In this document: positions 23,397-31,715 of the stretch, one piece after another
Numbering within the stretch: the first letter of the stretch is position 1
How the letters are laid out: each line of letters starts with the position of its first letter
Translations under genes and position numbers: made by a program
Assembly: GCA_026710545.1 (NCBI GenBank)
Contig: JAPOQU010000039.1
Location: forward strand, 1 to 43,708
Reading direction: 5' to 3'
Length of the DNA stretch: 43,708 nucleotides
Source: Gammaproteobacteria bacterium
GTDB taxonomy: Bacteria > Pseudomonadota > Gammaproteobacteria > Eutrophobiales > Eutrophobiaceae
Notes under the pieces: generated by a model
Seen by the model: the letters and a program-made list of their open reading frames with translations, nothing else
Database searches by the model: none
Told to the model about the DNA's origin: nothing

Positions 23397-23819
23397 CTAG
23401 TCGCATTCGGTTGCCACTCTCCTTCTCATGTTTTTGAGCAGGCCGCGGCGCGTCTTGCTGTCCAGCCTTTTCTTCCGGGCGGCTTTGGTTGGTTCTGTCG
23501 GCAGTCTCGCTTTCCGCGCCAGCGCAGCCCCCCTGATTAATTTCTGTAACCGTTCAAGTGCATCTGTCCGGTTTTTATCCTGGGACCTGTACTTGCGCGC
23601 CTTGATGACTACAACCCCGTCTTTACTGATACGCCTGTCTCTCAGGTTCAGGAGCCGTTGCTTATACAGGCCGGGCAGTGATGAGGCGTTGATGTCGAAA
23701 CGGAGGTGAATTGCGGAAGACACTTTGTTGACGTTCTGTCCTCCCGCACCGCGCGCGCGTACTGCCGAGATCTCGATCTCATCATCGGCAAGGGCTACAT
23801 TTGCGGAGATATTCAGCAC
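23397..23819 (-). CDS. arfB: Peptidyl-tRNA hydrolase ArfB (ribosome rescue)
   Basis: A 140-residue class-I release-factor-like protein. GGQ at residues 26-28 (RGAGGQNVNKV) catalyses peptidyl-tRNA hydrolysis on stalled ribosomes; the basic C-terminal tail (KAARKKRLDSKTRRGLLKNMRRR) enters the empty mRNA channel, as known for ArfB/YaeJ. There are no codon-recognition domains, which rules out RF1 or RF2. Convergent with the catabolic operon and unrelated to it in function; it marks a return to ordinary genes for a short stretch. Confidence 0.93.
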   Translation of the reverse strand: MLNISANVALADDEIEISAVRARGAGGQNVNKVSSAIHLRFDINASSLPGLYKQRLLNLRDRRISKDGVVVIKARKYRSQDKNRTDALERLQKLIRGAALARKARLPTEPTKAARKKRLDSKTRRGLLKNMRRRVATECD

Positions 23820-23975
23820 GGTTCATGTTTTCTCCATCCGGAAATGTAGCATAGCATCTGTCCTATGGGGTTCGACAAGCGGTTTAACTGCCGTGGTATC
23901 GACATTCGTGACAAACCCTGTATCCTTTTTGCCAGTATTATTGCTGCCGTATTACATATCTATAGGGGGAAGGTC

Positions 23976-25007
23976 ATGAAACAACCGCTGCTCGGGCTGC
24001 TCGCTTTACTACTGGTAATCATTATTTCACTGGGGATAATCAGTTTGTTTGAAGAGGCCACCTTCAGTACCTGGGTCGCCTTCCTGTTCATGTGCTGCGT
24101 TCCGGCGCAAATCGTGTTCGCGCTGGTCTGGCATTGCTCCATACCTGCTGCGGCATCCAGGCTGGCGCAACCGGCCAGGGGGATAGCCCTGACGGTCCTG
24201 ACGGCCCTGATCGGCATGGTTATCGCCGTGCTTACCTATCAACTGGCAGGCAAGGGCCACGGCGTCACGCCCATGCTGATAATGTATTCCATAATGACTG
24301 TCGTGGTGACGTTCTGGTTCGCTGTTCTATGGCAATGCTGGCCTGTCACGTTGCTCAGCAATAATCCACTTGTTATCGGCGCCAGCGCGTTGCTGGTAGC
24401 TTACCTCGGGGCGTACGGCCTGTTTACGGTATTTTTTGATTTCTCATTCCTGCAGGGCGCGCCGGTGTATTTTCCTGGTGCCGATCCGGGCGGCATGTTC
24501 ATGGCCTGGATACCGATGAGTTTTGCCGTAACTACAGTAGCAATGATTTTGACCCTGATACTGTTTGACTTCTGGCCCATTGCCGGTATCCGGAATCAAG
24601 CTGTCAGGGTGCTCGCCGCAACCATTCTGGTGTTAGCGCTGGCAGCCCTTGTGTATTACCTCGGGGTGTGTCTGGCAGGCATGGACAAGGTCCGGTACCT
24701 GTCCCTGGTACCGGTTTCCTATATCTTCGGCATATTTTTGCCGTTAACACTGATGCAGGGAAGCTTGTTCCCCAACCTGGAACAGCCGCTCAAGGGACTG
24801 GCATTAGTGCTGTTCAGTGTCGTCACAGCGGTAGTCCTGCAGAGGTTATACCTGCTCCTGGGCCCGGTCGTATCCGGACCGCTGGTCGCCGGGCCGGAGG
24901 GCCATTACCAGGAAGAATTATGGCTGGCGTCCGCCCTGCTGGGACTGACATTCCCGGTCCTGGTCGTTGTGACGGATTACTTTGACTTCTGGCCTTTGAA
25001 AAGATAA
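23976..25007 (+). CDS. Unrecognised multi-pass membrane protein
   Basis: A 343-residue protein with about ten hydrophobic helices. I choose ATG 23976 because GGGGGAAGG lies just upstream; an in-frame extension to 23865 has no such site and is hydrophilic. FDFWPI and FDFWPLKR occur at the ends of two helix groups, with FWFAVLWQCWPV between earlier helices, hinting at an internal duplication of a helix bundle. There is no transporter or enzyme motif I can name. It converges on the corrinoid-activation gene (38-nt gap), so a link with that pathway is possible but unsupported. Function unknown. Confidence 0.75.
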   Translation: MKQPLLGLLALLLVIIISLGIISLFEEATFSTWVAFLFMCCVPAQIVFALVWHCSIPAAASRLAQPARGIALTVLTALIGMVIAVLTYQLAGKGHGVTPMLIMYSIMTVVVTFWFAVLWQCWPVTLLSNNPLVIGASALLVAYLGAYGLFTVFFDFSFLQGAPVYFPGADPGGMFMAWIPMSFAVTTVAMILTLILFDFWPIAGIRNQAVRVLAATILVLALAALVYYLGVCLAGMDKVRYLSLVPVSYIFGIFLPLTLMQGSLFPNLEQPLKGLALVLFSVVTAVVLQRLYLLLGPVVSGPLVAGPEGHYQEELWLASALLGLTFPVLVVVTDYFDFWPLKR

Positions 25008-25014
25008 ACACCGC

Positions 25015-25038
25015 CCGGCACTACCATCGTGCTGCCGG
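25015..25038. terminator. Weak shared hairpin between convergent genes
   Basis: CCGGCA (25015-25020) pairs with TGCCGG (25033-25038) across a 12-nt loop. It lies between the ends of the membrane gene and the convergent ASKHA gene. No T-run follows on either strand, so only a weak or Rho-assisted role is plausible. Confidence 0.3.
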
Positions 25039-25045
25039 ATGCCGG

Positions 25046-27076
25046 TTAACCCGCTCTGTTGCGCCGGCGGTGTTTACCGGCCCTGGTTGTTGTCTGGACG
25101 GAAACCTGCGCCTGCCTGTCCGGCAGGGTCAAGACGGCCGACAGGTTGGGAAAGGGATCTGTTTTGTGCGGGATGGCCATGGCGTTGACGAAGTAGTCCT
25201 GGAATTTCGGCTCCACCGCGGTTTCGATTTTTTCTATCTGCCTGACGGTGGTTTCTATTTCGTTCCTGGATTCATTGTTCAATAAGGCAATTCTCGCCCC
25301 GGTGCTCGCAGCGTTGCCGACGGATGCGACCTCCGGCAGCGGGCAATCCGGTATCATGCCGAGCGTCATGGCGCGCCTGACGTCAACATGACTGCCGAAT
25401 GCGCCGGCCAGCCGTATCCGGTCCACGGATTTTATCTCCATCCTGTCCATCAACAGTTTCACCCCGGCATACAAGGCTGCCTTGGCGAGTTGTATTTGCC
25501 TGATATCGTTCTGGGTGACGGAAATCGTGGCCGCGCCTTCGTAGAGAATATAGGAGAAAGTACGGCCATCCTGTACGATGCAATCCGCCCTGCCTGCCAG
25601 GGCGCCGCCGATTACGCCGTCGCTGCTCAGGATCCCGCACAGGTACATCTCGGCCACGGCTTCTATGATGCCGGAACCGCATATGCCGGTAACGCCCGTA
25701 TTTGCGATTGACTGTGCAAACTCCGGGTTATCGGACCAGAGGTCGGAGCCGATGACCTTTATCCTTGCCGTCAGGGTATCGGGGTCAATTCGTACCCGCT
25801 CAATGGCGCCGGGAGCGGCGCGCTGGCCGCAGCTTATCTGTGCGCCTTCAAACGCAGGCCCGGTCGGGCTGGAACAGGCCAGCAGGCGTTCCCTGTTCCC
25901 CAGTACAATCTCTGCGTTGGTGCCGATATCAATCAGCAGGCTCACCCCATTGCGGACATGGGGTTGTTCCGAGAGGATGACGGCAGCCGTATCGGCGCCG
26001 ACGTGACCGGCGATGCAGGGGAGAATATAAACGACCCCGCCGGGGTTTATATTGAGATCAAGCTCTGTTGAGCCGGCGTAAACGGAAGCGTCGACTGCCA
26101 GGGCGAAGGGTGCGCTTCCCAGTTCGACGGGACTGATGCCCAGCAGCAGGTGGTGCATGATGGGATTGCCCACCAGCGTGATGCTGACGATATCGTCCGG
26201 GGTAATGCCGGCGGCACTACTGATATTCGAAATGAGTTGATTGATGCCGTCGCGTACCGCCCGGGTCATCTCGCCGGCGCCATCTGGATGCATCATGACG
26301 TAAGACACCCTGCTCATGAGGTCCTCGCCGAAGCGGATCTGCGGGTTCATCATGCCATCCGAAGCAATGACTTCGCCGTTGCTTAAATCGCACAGGTGTG
26401 CGGCGACCGTGGTCGATCCGACGTCCATGGCCAGTCCGTATGCAACGTCCCTGTATCCAGGCCATACTGCGATGATTTCCTTGCCCTGGTGCAGCGCGGC
26501 CGTCACCGACCAGTTGCCCTCCCTCAACGCCTGCTGGATACCGTTCAGAACAGATGAGCGCCAGGTGAGGTCCGCAAACCCCCACTGGCGCCGTAACGCA
26601 TCCATTAACCTGGTCATATCGCTTCCGGCTTCATCCATGTCCGCTTCCCGTACTTCTACGTAATGCAGGTGGACGACAGGATCGAGTGTAATATCCCGCT
26701 GTTCGGCTTCCTTGCGCACAATCTGGCGGTGGATCTGGCTCTCCGGGGGAACGTCGATGAGTACGTCGCCCTGGACGGCAGCGTGGCAACTCAGGCGCCG
26801 TCCGGCCTGCAGCGGCGTTTTCCGCTCCCCGTATTTACGTTCGGTGGCGCTGAAAGGGGAGAGGTGTTCCTTGCTGGAGACAATGCCCAGCTTGCTGAAG
26901 TTGCCCTCGCTGCACAATACCTGGCAACGCCCGCACAGGCCGCGCCCGCCGCAGACGGAGTCTATATCGACACCGAGTTCACGCGCCGCCTCCAGCAACG
27001 GGGTGCCCAGCCGGAACACGCCTCTCCGGCCGGAGGGGGTGAATACAACCTTTGCCGTATTATCGGAATTTTCCAT
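25046..27076 (-). CDS. ASKHA-domain ferredoxin, corrinoid-protein activator
   Basis: A 676-residue RACE/RamA-like protein (DUF4445 ASKHA family). The N-terminal [2Fe-2S] domain has Cys42, Cys48, Cys51 and Cys97 (VCGGRGLCGRC, LSCHA). The rest is an acetate and sugar kinase/Hsc70/actin-fold ATPase with AMDVGSTTVAAHLCD, LLIDIGTNAEIVLG and GICGSGIIEAVAEM. Such proteins reduce inactive Co(II) corrinoid proteins with ATP. A basic tail, GKHRRRNRAG, ends the protein. It is the last gene of the leftward demethylation operon, after 172 nt of repeats. It may act on a corrinoid protein encoded elsewhere, since none is here. Confidence 0.92.
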   Translation of the reverse strand: MENSDNTAKVVFTPSGRRGVFRLGTPLLEAARELGVDIDSVCGGRGLCGRCQVLCSEGNFSKLGIVSSKEHLSPFSATERKYGERKTPLQAGRRLSCHAAVQGDVLIDVPPESQIHRQIVRKEAEQRDITLDPVVHLHYVEVREADMDEAGSDMTRLMDALRRQWGFADLTWRSSVLNGIQQALREGNWSVTAALHQGKEIIAVWPGYRDVAYGLAMDVGSTTVAAHLCDLSNGEVIASDGMMNPQIRFGEDLMSRVSYVMMHPDGAGEMTRAVRDGINQLISNISSAAGITPDDIVSITLVGNPIMHHLLLGISPVELGSAPFALAVDASVYAGSTELDLNINPGGVVYILPCIAGHVGADTAAVILSEQPHVRNGVSLLIDIGTNAEIVLGNRERLLACSSPTGPAFEGAQISCGQRAAPGAIERVRIDPDTLTARIKVIGSDLWSDNPEFAQSIANTGVTGICGSGIIEAVAEMYLCGILSSDGVIGGALAGRADCIVQDGRTFSYILYEGAATISVTQNDIRQIQLAKAALYAGVKLLMDRMEIKSVDRIRLAGAFGSHVDVRRAMTLGMIPDCPLPEVASVGNAASTGARIALLNNESRNEIETTVRQIEKIETAVEPKFQDYFVNAMAIPHKTDPFPNLSAVLTLPDRQAQVSVQTTTRAGKHRRRNRAG

Positions 27077-27095
27077 TATATCCGCAGGTTGCGCT

Positions 27096-27239
27096 GTGAT
27101 TTATCCGCAGATTATGTAGTGATTTATCCGCAGATTACGCAGATGAGCGCAGATAAAATCATTTTTTTAGATATATTACATCTGCGATAATCTGCGTAAT
27201 CTGCGGATAGATCAGCATTTCTGCGTAATCTGCGGATTG
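27096..27239. repeat. ATCCGCAGATTACGCAG direct and inverted repeats
   Basis: ATCCGCAGATTACGCAG at 27126-27142 appears as its reverse complement at 27192-27208 and again at 27221-27237; a degenerate direct copy starts near 27103. These form dyads over most of the 172-nt gap between the methyltransferase and activator genes. Such UCGC-rich units are dispersed non-coding repeats in many proteobacteria. The copy sits inside an operon and may alter the transcript. Confidence 0.88.
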
Positions 27240-27248
27240 AATCTTCTT

Positions 27249-28154
27249 TCAGGCGCGGCGCCGGCGCCGGGGTCTGTCCCTGCGCCCGCCGTTCGCTTCT
27301 GCTGTTGCGCCCGGCTCGCGGTACTGTTTTATCCAGCGGGCGCAATCGGCATCGTGTCCCATCATTACGTCCGCACCCATCACTGCCTGCATCACTTCAC
27401 CGTGCAGGGGGTTGGTGATGGCGGAGGTCATGCCGGCGCCGATGGCCATGGTAAGAAAAGCGCCATTGATGCCGTTCCGGTTCGGTAGTCCGAAACTGAT
27501 ATTGGATGCGCCGCAGGTCGTATTGACTTTCAATTCTCCACGCAGGCGCCTGACAATATGCATGACCTGTCTGCCGGCCTGGTTGATCGCCCCTATGGGC
27601 ATCACCAGCGGATCCACCACCACGTTGCTGTGATGGATGCCGTGGTCCGCGGCCCGTTCAACGATTTTCCTGGCCACTTCAAAACGCACGTCCGGGTCTT
27701 CCGATATGCCTGTCTCGTCGTTGGAGATAGCCACTACCGCCGCGTTGTGCCTGGCAATCAGGGGCAGGACCGATTCCAGCCGCTCCTCTTCGCCGGTAAC
27801 GGAATTGACCAATGCCTTGCCCTGGTACACGTCCAGGCCGGCTTCCAGGGCCGCCACAATGGAAGAATCGATGGACAGTGGGACGTCGGTAACGGATTGC
27901 ACCAGCCTGACAGCTTGCGCCAGGATCGCCGGTTCATCCGCCAGCGGGATACCGGCGTTCACATCCAGCATGTGCGCCCCGGCTTCAACCTGGGCCGCGG
28001 CATCCGCCATAACGCGGCTGTAATCGCCCTGTTTCATCTCTTCCGCGAGGACTTTACGGCCGGTCGGGTTAATGCGCTCGCCGATGATGACGAATGGACG
28101 ATCAAAACCTATGACGACTTCTCTGGTTGCCGAACTGATAACGGTTTCTGTCAT
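27249..28154 (-). CDS. Methyltetrahydrofolate:corrinoid methyltransferase
   Basis: A 301-residue pterin-binding TIM-barrel enzyme of the AcsE/MetH-middle-domain family. Landmarks are IIGERINPTGRKV, AHMLDVNAGIPLADE, NSVTGEEE and NTTCGASNISFGLPNR, the folate-binding loops. It moves a methyl group between THF and a corrinoid protein; with a methylated-amine methyltransferase upstream, the direction is probably from corrinoid to THF. It ends with an arginine-rich tail, GGRRDRPRRRRRA, unusual for this fold. It is 31 nt after MetF in the same operon. A role in methionine synthesis is unlikely because the other MetH modules are missing. Confidence 0.92.
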   Translation of the reverse strand: MTETVISSATREVVIGFDRPFVIIGERINPTGRKVLAEEMKQGDYSRVMADAAAQVEAGAHMLDVNAGIPLADEPAILAQAVRLVQSVTDVPLSIDSSIVAALEAGLDVYQGKALVNSVTGEEERLESVLPLIARHNAAVVAISNDETGISEDPDVRFEVARKIVERAADHGIHHSNVVVDPLVMPIGAINQAGRQVMHIVRRLRGELKVNTTCGASNISFGLPNRNGINGAFLTMAIGAGMTSAITNPLHGEVMQAVMGADVMMGHDADCARWIKQYREPGATAEANGGRRDRPRRRRRA

Positions 28155-28185
28155 TGTCTTTTATCCGGAGCCGGGGCGAATACGC

Positions 28186-29226
28186 TCAGGCCGGCAGGCT
28201 GGCCGGCCTGTTGCCGGGTATTTCAGCCTGGCCCCACCTGTCTATCCCGGGATGCCAAGGTGTCCTGCCCTGCAGGACTCCCGTTGCCTCAACGATCTCT
28301 GCGACCCTGTGCTCCTGCCGGTAGGCCATGATATGAACGCCGTGTACCCCATTGATTTCACGCACCTGGTGAATCATGTCCTTGCAGATATTGACGCCTT
28401 CACCGGCCTGGTCGCTGGCGCCCCGAAGACGTTTGATTACCGTATCCGGTATATGTACGCCGGCAACATGGGTGCGTATCCATTCCGCCGAGCGGGCTGA
28501 AGCCAGGGGTCCCACGCCGGCCAGGATAAATACCTTGTCATGCAGGCCAAGGTCACGGACCCGTTCCATGTACTGCTTGAACATGTCTATGTCAAAGCAA
28601 TACTGGGTCTGGATAAACTGGGCGCCGGCCTTGATTTTCCGCGCCAGGCGTAACGGACGAAAATCATGCGGTGCGGCAAACGGATTGGCCGCGGCGCCCA
28701 GGAATACCTGTGGCGGACTGGTAATCCTGCGGCCGCTGAGAAAGCGGCTGTCATCACGCATGCCGCGCAGCATCTCCAACGCACTCATGCAATCCAGGTC
28801 GAATACCGGTTTTGCCTGGGGATGGTCCCCCGACTGTACGCCGTCACCCGTGAGACAGAGTATGTTTGCCACACCCATTGCCGACGCTCCCAATACGTCC
28901 CCTTGTATGGCTATGCGGTTCCTGTCCCGGCAGGAGACCTGCATGATCATCGCGTAGCCGCGGTGGGTCAGCAGGGAGCACATGGCGACACTGGACATAT
29001 GGCAATTTGCGCCCGAACCATCCGTCGCGTTGATGGCGTCCACGTATCCGTCGAACAGGGCGGCGCGTTCGTATACTTCTGCCGGATCGGCCGAATCCGG
29101 GGGCGCGATTTCAGTTGTGACTGCAAACCCGCCCGCGCGTAATACCCGCTCCAGGCGGCCCGGCGATACGTGCCCCGGGAGTATTGGCAGGTTTTCCCCT
29201 GCTATGGGTTCATCGTCGAAGTACAT
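28186..29226 (-). CDS. metF: Methylenetetrahydrofolate reductase, MetF-type
   Basis: A 346-residue MTHFR with FAD-dependent TIM barrel features: EIAPPDSADP (pterin-binding Glu), VDAINATDGSGA, MQVSCRDRNR, ILCLTGDGV, and FIQTQYCFD. It interconverts methylene-THF and methyl-THF; here it probably oxidises methyl-THF made by demethylation. Unlike E. coli MetF it is encoded beside a separate MetV-like protein, the arrangement seen in bacterial MetFV reductases. The start ATG (29224-29226) is 2 nt after the MetV stop on this strand. A second housekeeping MetF elsewhere is likely but not visible. Confidence 0.92.
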   Translation of the reverse strand: MYFDDEPIAGENLPILPGHVSPGRLERVLRAGGFAVTTEIAPPDSADPAEVYERAALFDGYVDAINATDGSGANCHMSSVAMCSLLTHRGYAMIMQVSCRDRNRIAIQGDVLGASAMGVANILCLTGDGVQSGDHPQAKPVFDLDCMSALEMLRGMRDDSRFLSGRRITSPPQVFLGAAANPFAAPHDFRPLRLARKIKAGAQFIQTQYCFDIDMFKQYMERVRDLGLHDKVFILAGVGPLASARSAEWIRTHVAGVHIPDTVIKRLRGASDQAGEGVNICKDMIHQVREINGVHGVHIMAYRQEHRVAEIVEATGVLQGRTPWHPGIDRWGQAEIPGNRPASLPA

Positions 29227-29228
29227 GT

Positions 29229-29708
29229 CTATCTCAGGGCGTCAGGTTCCGGATGGCCGTGGTGCTGCCTGACCCGTCTCAGCCAGGCCGAGGTGTTTTT
29301 GAGGCGCACATCGACAGGCGGCAGAACAAATCCCATGGCCTGTTCGTGTTTGTTCATGCGCCGGTTGCCTTCCCATGCAAGCACCCACACGCAGGGCATG
29401 TCCGGTTTCACTTCACAGTTGCCGTCGGGGCGCACACCGCCGCAGGGTCCGTTGCGCATGGATTTGGGACAGTTCATCGGGCATGACATGCCGGTATCGC
29501 CCAGGGTGCACTGGCCGCAGGAGCGGGAATCGAAGAGGAAACCTTTCACCGGCTTTTCAACAGCGAGAAAGAACCGATCCAGGCGCTGATAACCGATACG
29601 CAGGTATACGGGATGAAACAGTATGAGAATTTTCTCCCAGGCATTGTAAAGCACGCTGAGCCAGCGGGCATTACGTACCGACCAAAGACGCATTCTGTAC
29701 ATCATCAT
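29229..29708 (-). CDS. MetV-like MTHFR C-terminal domain protein
   Basis: A 159-residue cysteine-rich protein of the MTHFR C-terminal (MetV) family. SCGQCTLGDTGMSCPMNCPK, GPCGGVRPDGNCEV and MPCVWV hold eight or nine cysteines that would bind zinc or Fe-S. An N-terminal part contains basic and hydrophobic residues (about 1-45). MetV is the partner of MetF in acetogen-type MTHFR, where it links to an electron donor. The gene precedes metF with no gap and follows the small PF13769-like gene by 7 nt. The electron carrier used here is not known. Confidence 0.88.
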   Translation of the reverse strand: MMMYRMRLWSVRNARWLSVLYNAWEKILILFHPVYLRIGYQRLDRFFLAVEKPVKGFLFDSRSCGQCTLGDTGMSCPMNCPKSMRNGPCGGVRPDGNCEVKPDMPCVWVLAWEGNRRMNKHEQAMGFVLPPVDVRLKNTSAWLRRVRQHHGHPEPDALR

Positions 29709-29715
29709 TCCTGGT

Positions 29716-30018
29716 TTATTTGGGTGTCTCCCCGTGATTTTTAATCAGTTGCAACAATCGATCATCGGAGTAGGCCGCTTCGATACGTTGCGCCTCCCGC
29801 CGGACAATCGTCTCCAGGTCGTCCGCGTCTTCCAGCAGGGATCTCACTCTTTTCCACTCACTCATGTAAGCGTCACTGTCGTGCTTGCGCGCCCGCATTG
29901 CCGCCCGGTCAATGGCCTCCTGGAAGCGCTGTTTCAATAATGCCTTTTTCTTGTTCCGGCCTTTTTTCACGATCACCTGGGAGGGTATATCACGCCAGTA
30001 AACGATGATCTTTTCCAC
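29716..30018 (-). CDS. PF13769 'virulence factor'-family small protein
   Basis: A 100-residue protein with the family pattern IVYWRDIPSQVIVKKGRNK, then RFQEAIDRAAMRARKHDSDAYMSEWKR, and an arginine-rich middle. The family name is historical; its biochemical role is unknown. It recurs next to MttB-like and MetFV genes in aerobic proteobacteria, so it is probably a pathway accessory. It is 7 nt before metV and 12 nt after the MttB-type gene. No catalytic residue is obvious. Confidence 0.8.
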   Translation of the reverse strand: MEKIIVYWRDIPSQVIVKKGRNKKKALLKQRFQEAIDRAAMRARKHDSDAYMSEWKRVRSLLEDADDLETIVRREAQRIEAAYSDDRLLQLIKNHGETPK

Positions 30019-30030
30019 AGGGATGCCCGC

Positions 30031-31572
30031 TCAGTATTCCTTGTCGGGAAACTGCAACTTGCGCCGTCCGATGTATGCCAGGAGCGCGTCATCGACGGCG
30101 TCGTCCAGTGGCGGCGGCGTGTACTCTTCCAGCATTTTTTTCCAGATGCGGTTGGCGCGCTGTGCGGTATCCAGAGCGCCGTCCTCATGCCACTGTTCAA
30201 AGCTGTTGTTGTCTGCCAGCGGGGACCGGTAGAAGGCTGACTCGAAATTCGCCCGGGTATGGGCGGCCCCCAGGAAGTGATTGCCCGGGCCCACCTCGCG
30301 CAACGCATCCAGCGCCTGGGCATTTTCCGAGGTGTCCACTCCTTGCAGCAACACACCGATCATGTTGGCCTGGTCCGCGTCCATGATGAACTTTTCATAG
30401 CTCATGACCAGTCCGCCTTCCAGCCAGCCGGCCGTATGCAGCATGAAATTGACGCCCGCCAGGGCGGCAGCCTGCAGGGTATTGGCTGACTCGTAGGCTG
30501 CCTGTGCGTCGGGTATCTTTGCCGCGCACAAGCCGCCTCCGCTGCGGAAGGGAACACCCAGTCGCCGCGCCAGGGCAGCGGCGACATAGAGCACCAGGCC
30601 GGGTTCAGGCGTACCGAAGGTGGGCGCACCGGACTGCATGGACATGGAGGAGGAGAAGGTACCGAAAACCACCGGCGCGCCCGGTTTTACCAACTGTATA
30701 AAAGCCATGCCCGCCAGGGCTTCTGCCAGGATCTGGGTGACGGTGCCTGCCACGGTAACGGGCGACATGGCGCCGGCCAGTATGAACGGTGATATGACCG
30801 TGGCCTGGTTGTGGCGGGCGTAGGTTTTTGCCGCCCCCAGCATGGTGGCATCGTAAGTCATGGGTGAGTTTGCATTGATCAGGCTGGTGATGACGGTATT
30901 CTGTTCCACGAATTCATCGCCGAAGACAATCCTGACCATGTCAATACTGTCCCGTGCCCGTTCCGGATGGGTCACGGAGCCCATGAAAGGCTTGTCGCTG
31001 TACTTGATATGGCTGTAGACCATATCGAAGTGGCGTTTATTTACCGGCAGGTCCACAGGTTCGCAAATGGTGCCGCCGGAATGGTGCAGGCCCGGGCTCA
31101 TGTAAGCCAGTTTGACGAAATTGCGAAAGTCTTCGATCGTCGCGTAACGCCTGCCGTCATCCAGGTTGCGAATAAAAGGCGGACCGTAAGCAGGGGCCAG
31201 TACGGTACGGTCGCCGCCGATAATCACGCTCCTTTGCGGGTTGCGCGCATGCTGGGTGAATTCCGCCGGGGCCGATGCGCGGATGACGGCGCGGCACATG
31301 CCCTTTGGAAACCGCACCCGTTCTCCTTGTACGTCTGCGCCGGCGTCCCGTAACAGCGCCAGGGCTTCCGGATCATCACGGAAATCGATGCCGATTTCCT
31401 GCAGCACCACCTCGGCGTTCTCTTCGATTAACGCCAACCCCGCCTCATCCATGAGTTCGTAGTAAGGAATCTTCCGTTCGATAAACGGCGCTTCACGTAC
31501 CAGGGGTCGTTGCCGTTCAGCCCGTTTGGCGTCGCGGCTTCCCGAACGTCTGCGCCTTGATGGTCTGCTCAT
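30031..31572 (-). CDS. MttB-superfamily methylamine methyltransferase (non-Pyl)
   Basis: A 513-residue MttB-family protein. Family blocks are FRDDPEALALLRDAGADVQGERVRFP, YGPPFIRNLDDGRRYATIEDFRNFVKLA, SLINANSPMTYDATMLGAAKTYA, GVPFRSGGGLCAAKIPDAQAAYES, and the GPGNHFLGAAHT ending. The reading frame has no internal amber codon, so it is not the pyrrolysine type that demethylates trimethylamine. Non-Pyl relatives in anaerobes act on glycine betaine, proline betaine or carnitine. It likely moves a methyl group from a quaternary amine to a corrinoid protein, in a probably aerobic bacterium. The N-terminus is arginine-rich (SRPSRRRRSGSRDAKRAERQ). It is the first gene of the leftward operon. Confidence 0.9.
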   Translation of the reverse strand: MSRPSRRRRSGSRDAKRAERQRPLVREAPFIERKIPYYELMDEAGLALIEENAEVVLQEIGIDFRDDPEALALLRDAGADVQGERVRFPKGMCRAVIRASAPAEFTQHARNPQRSVIIGGDRTVLAPAYGPPFIRNLDDGRRYATIEDFRNFVKLAYMSPGLHHSGGTICEPVDLPVNKRHFDMVYSHIKYSDKPFMGSVTHPERARDSIDMVRIVFGDEFVEQNTVITSLINANSPMTYDATMLGAAKTYARHNQATVISPFILAGAMSPVTVAGTVTQILAEALAGMAFIQLVKPGAPVVFGTFSSSMSMQSGAPTFGTPEPGLVLYVAAALARRLGVPFRSGGGLCAAKIPDAQAAYESANTLQAAALAGVNFMLHTAGWLEGGLVMSYEKFIMDADQANMIGVLLQGVDTSENAQALDALREVGPGNHFLGAAHTRANFESAFYRSPLADNNSFEQWHEDGALDTAQRANRIWKKMLEEYTPPPLDDAVDDALLAYIGRRKLQFPDKEY

Positions 31573-31685
31573 GATTGCGAAATAAGTTCACTGCAGGCTT
31601 GTGTTTCTTCGCGTGAAGTCTGGATGAGAACGACACTCCGCGTACATGGCGAAACGACATCCTTAGATGTAAACACGACAGATAG

Positions 31686-31705
31686 AGCGGGAGGTGTTTC
31701 CCGCT
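31686..31705 (-). terminator. Hairpin after hemL
   Basis: AGCGGGA (31686-31692) pairs with TCCCGCT (31699-31705) over a 6-nt loop, 11 nt beyond the hemL stop. No clear T-run follows on the minus strand, so termination would be weak. The other strand is not transcribed here as far as I can see. Confidence 0.4.
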
Positions 31706-31715
31706 GTATCCCGTA

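Noticed and set aside
30031-31572. Pyrrolysine-containing trimethylamine methyltransferase (MttB)
   Set aside because: The frame is open with no internal amber codon, so the protein is of the non-pyrrolysine branch.
31573-31715. Cobalamin or glycine riboswitch before the MttB-type gene
   Set aside because: The 143-nt gap is too short and shows neither B12-box nor glycine aptamer sequences.
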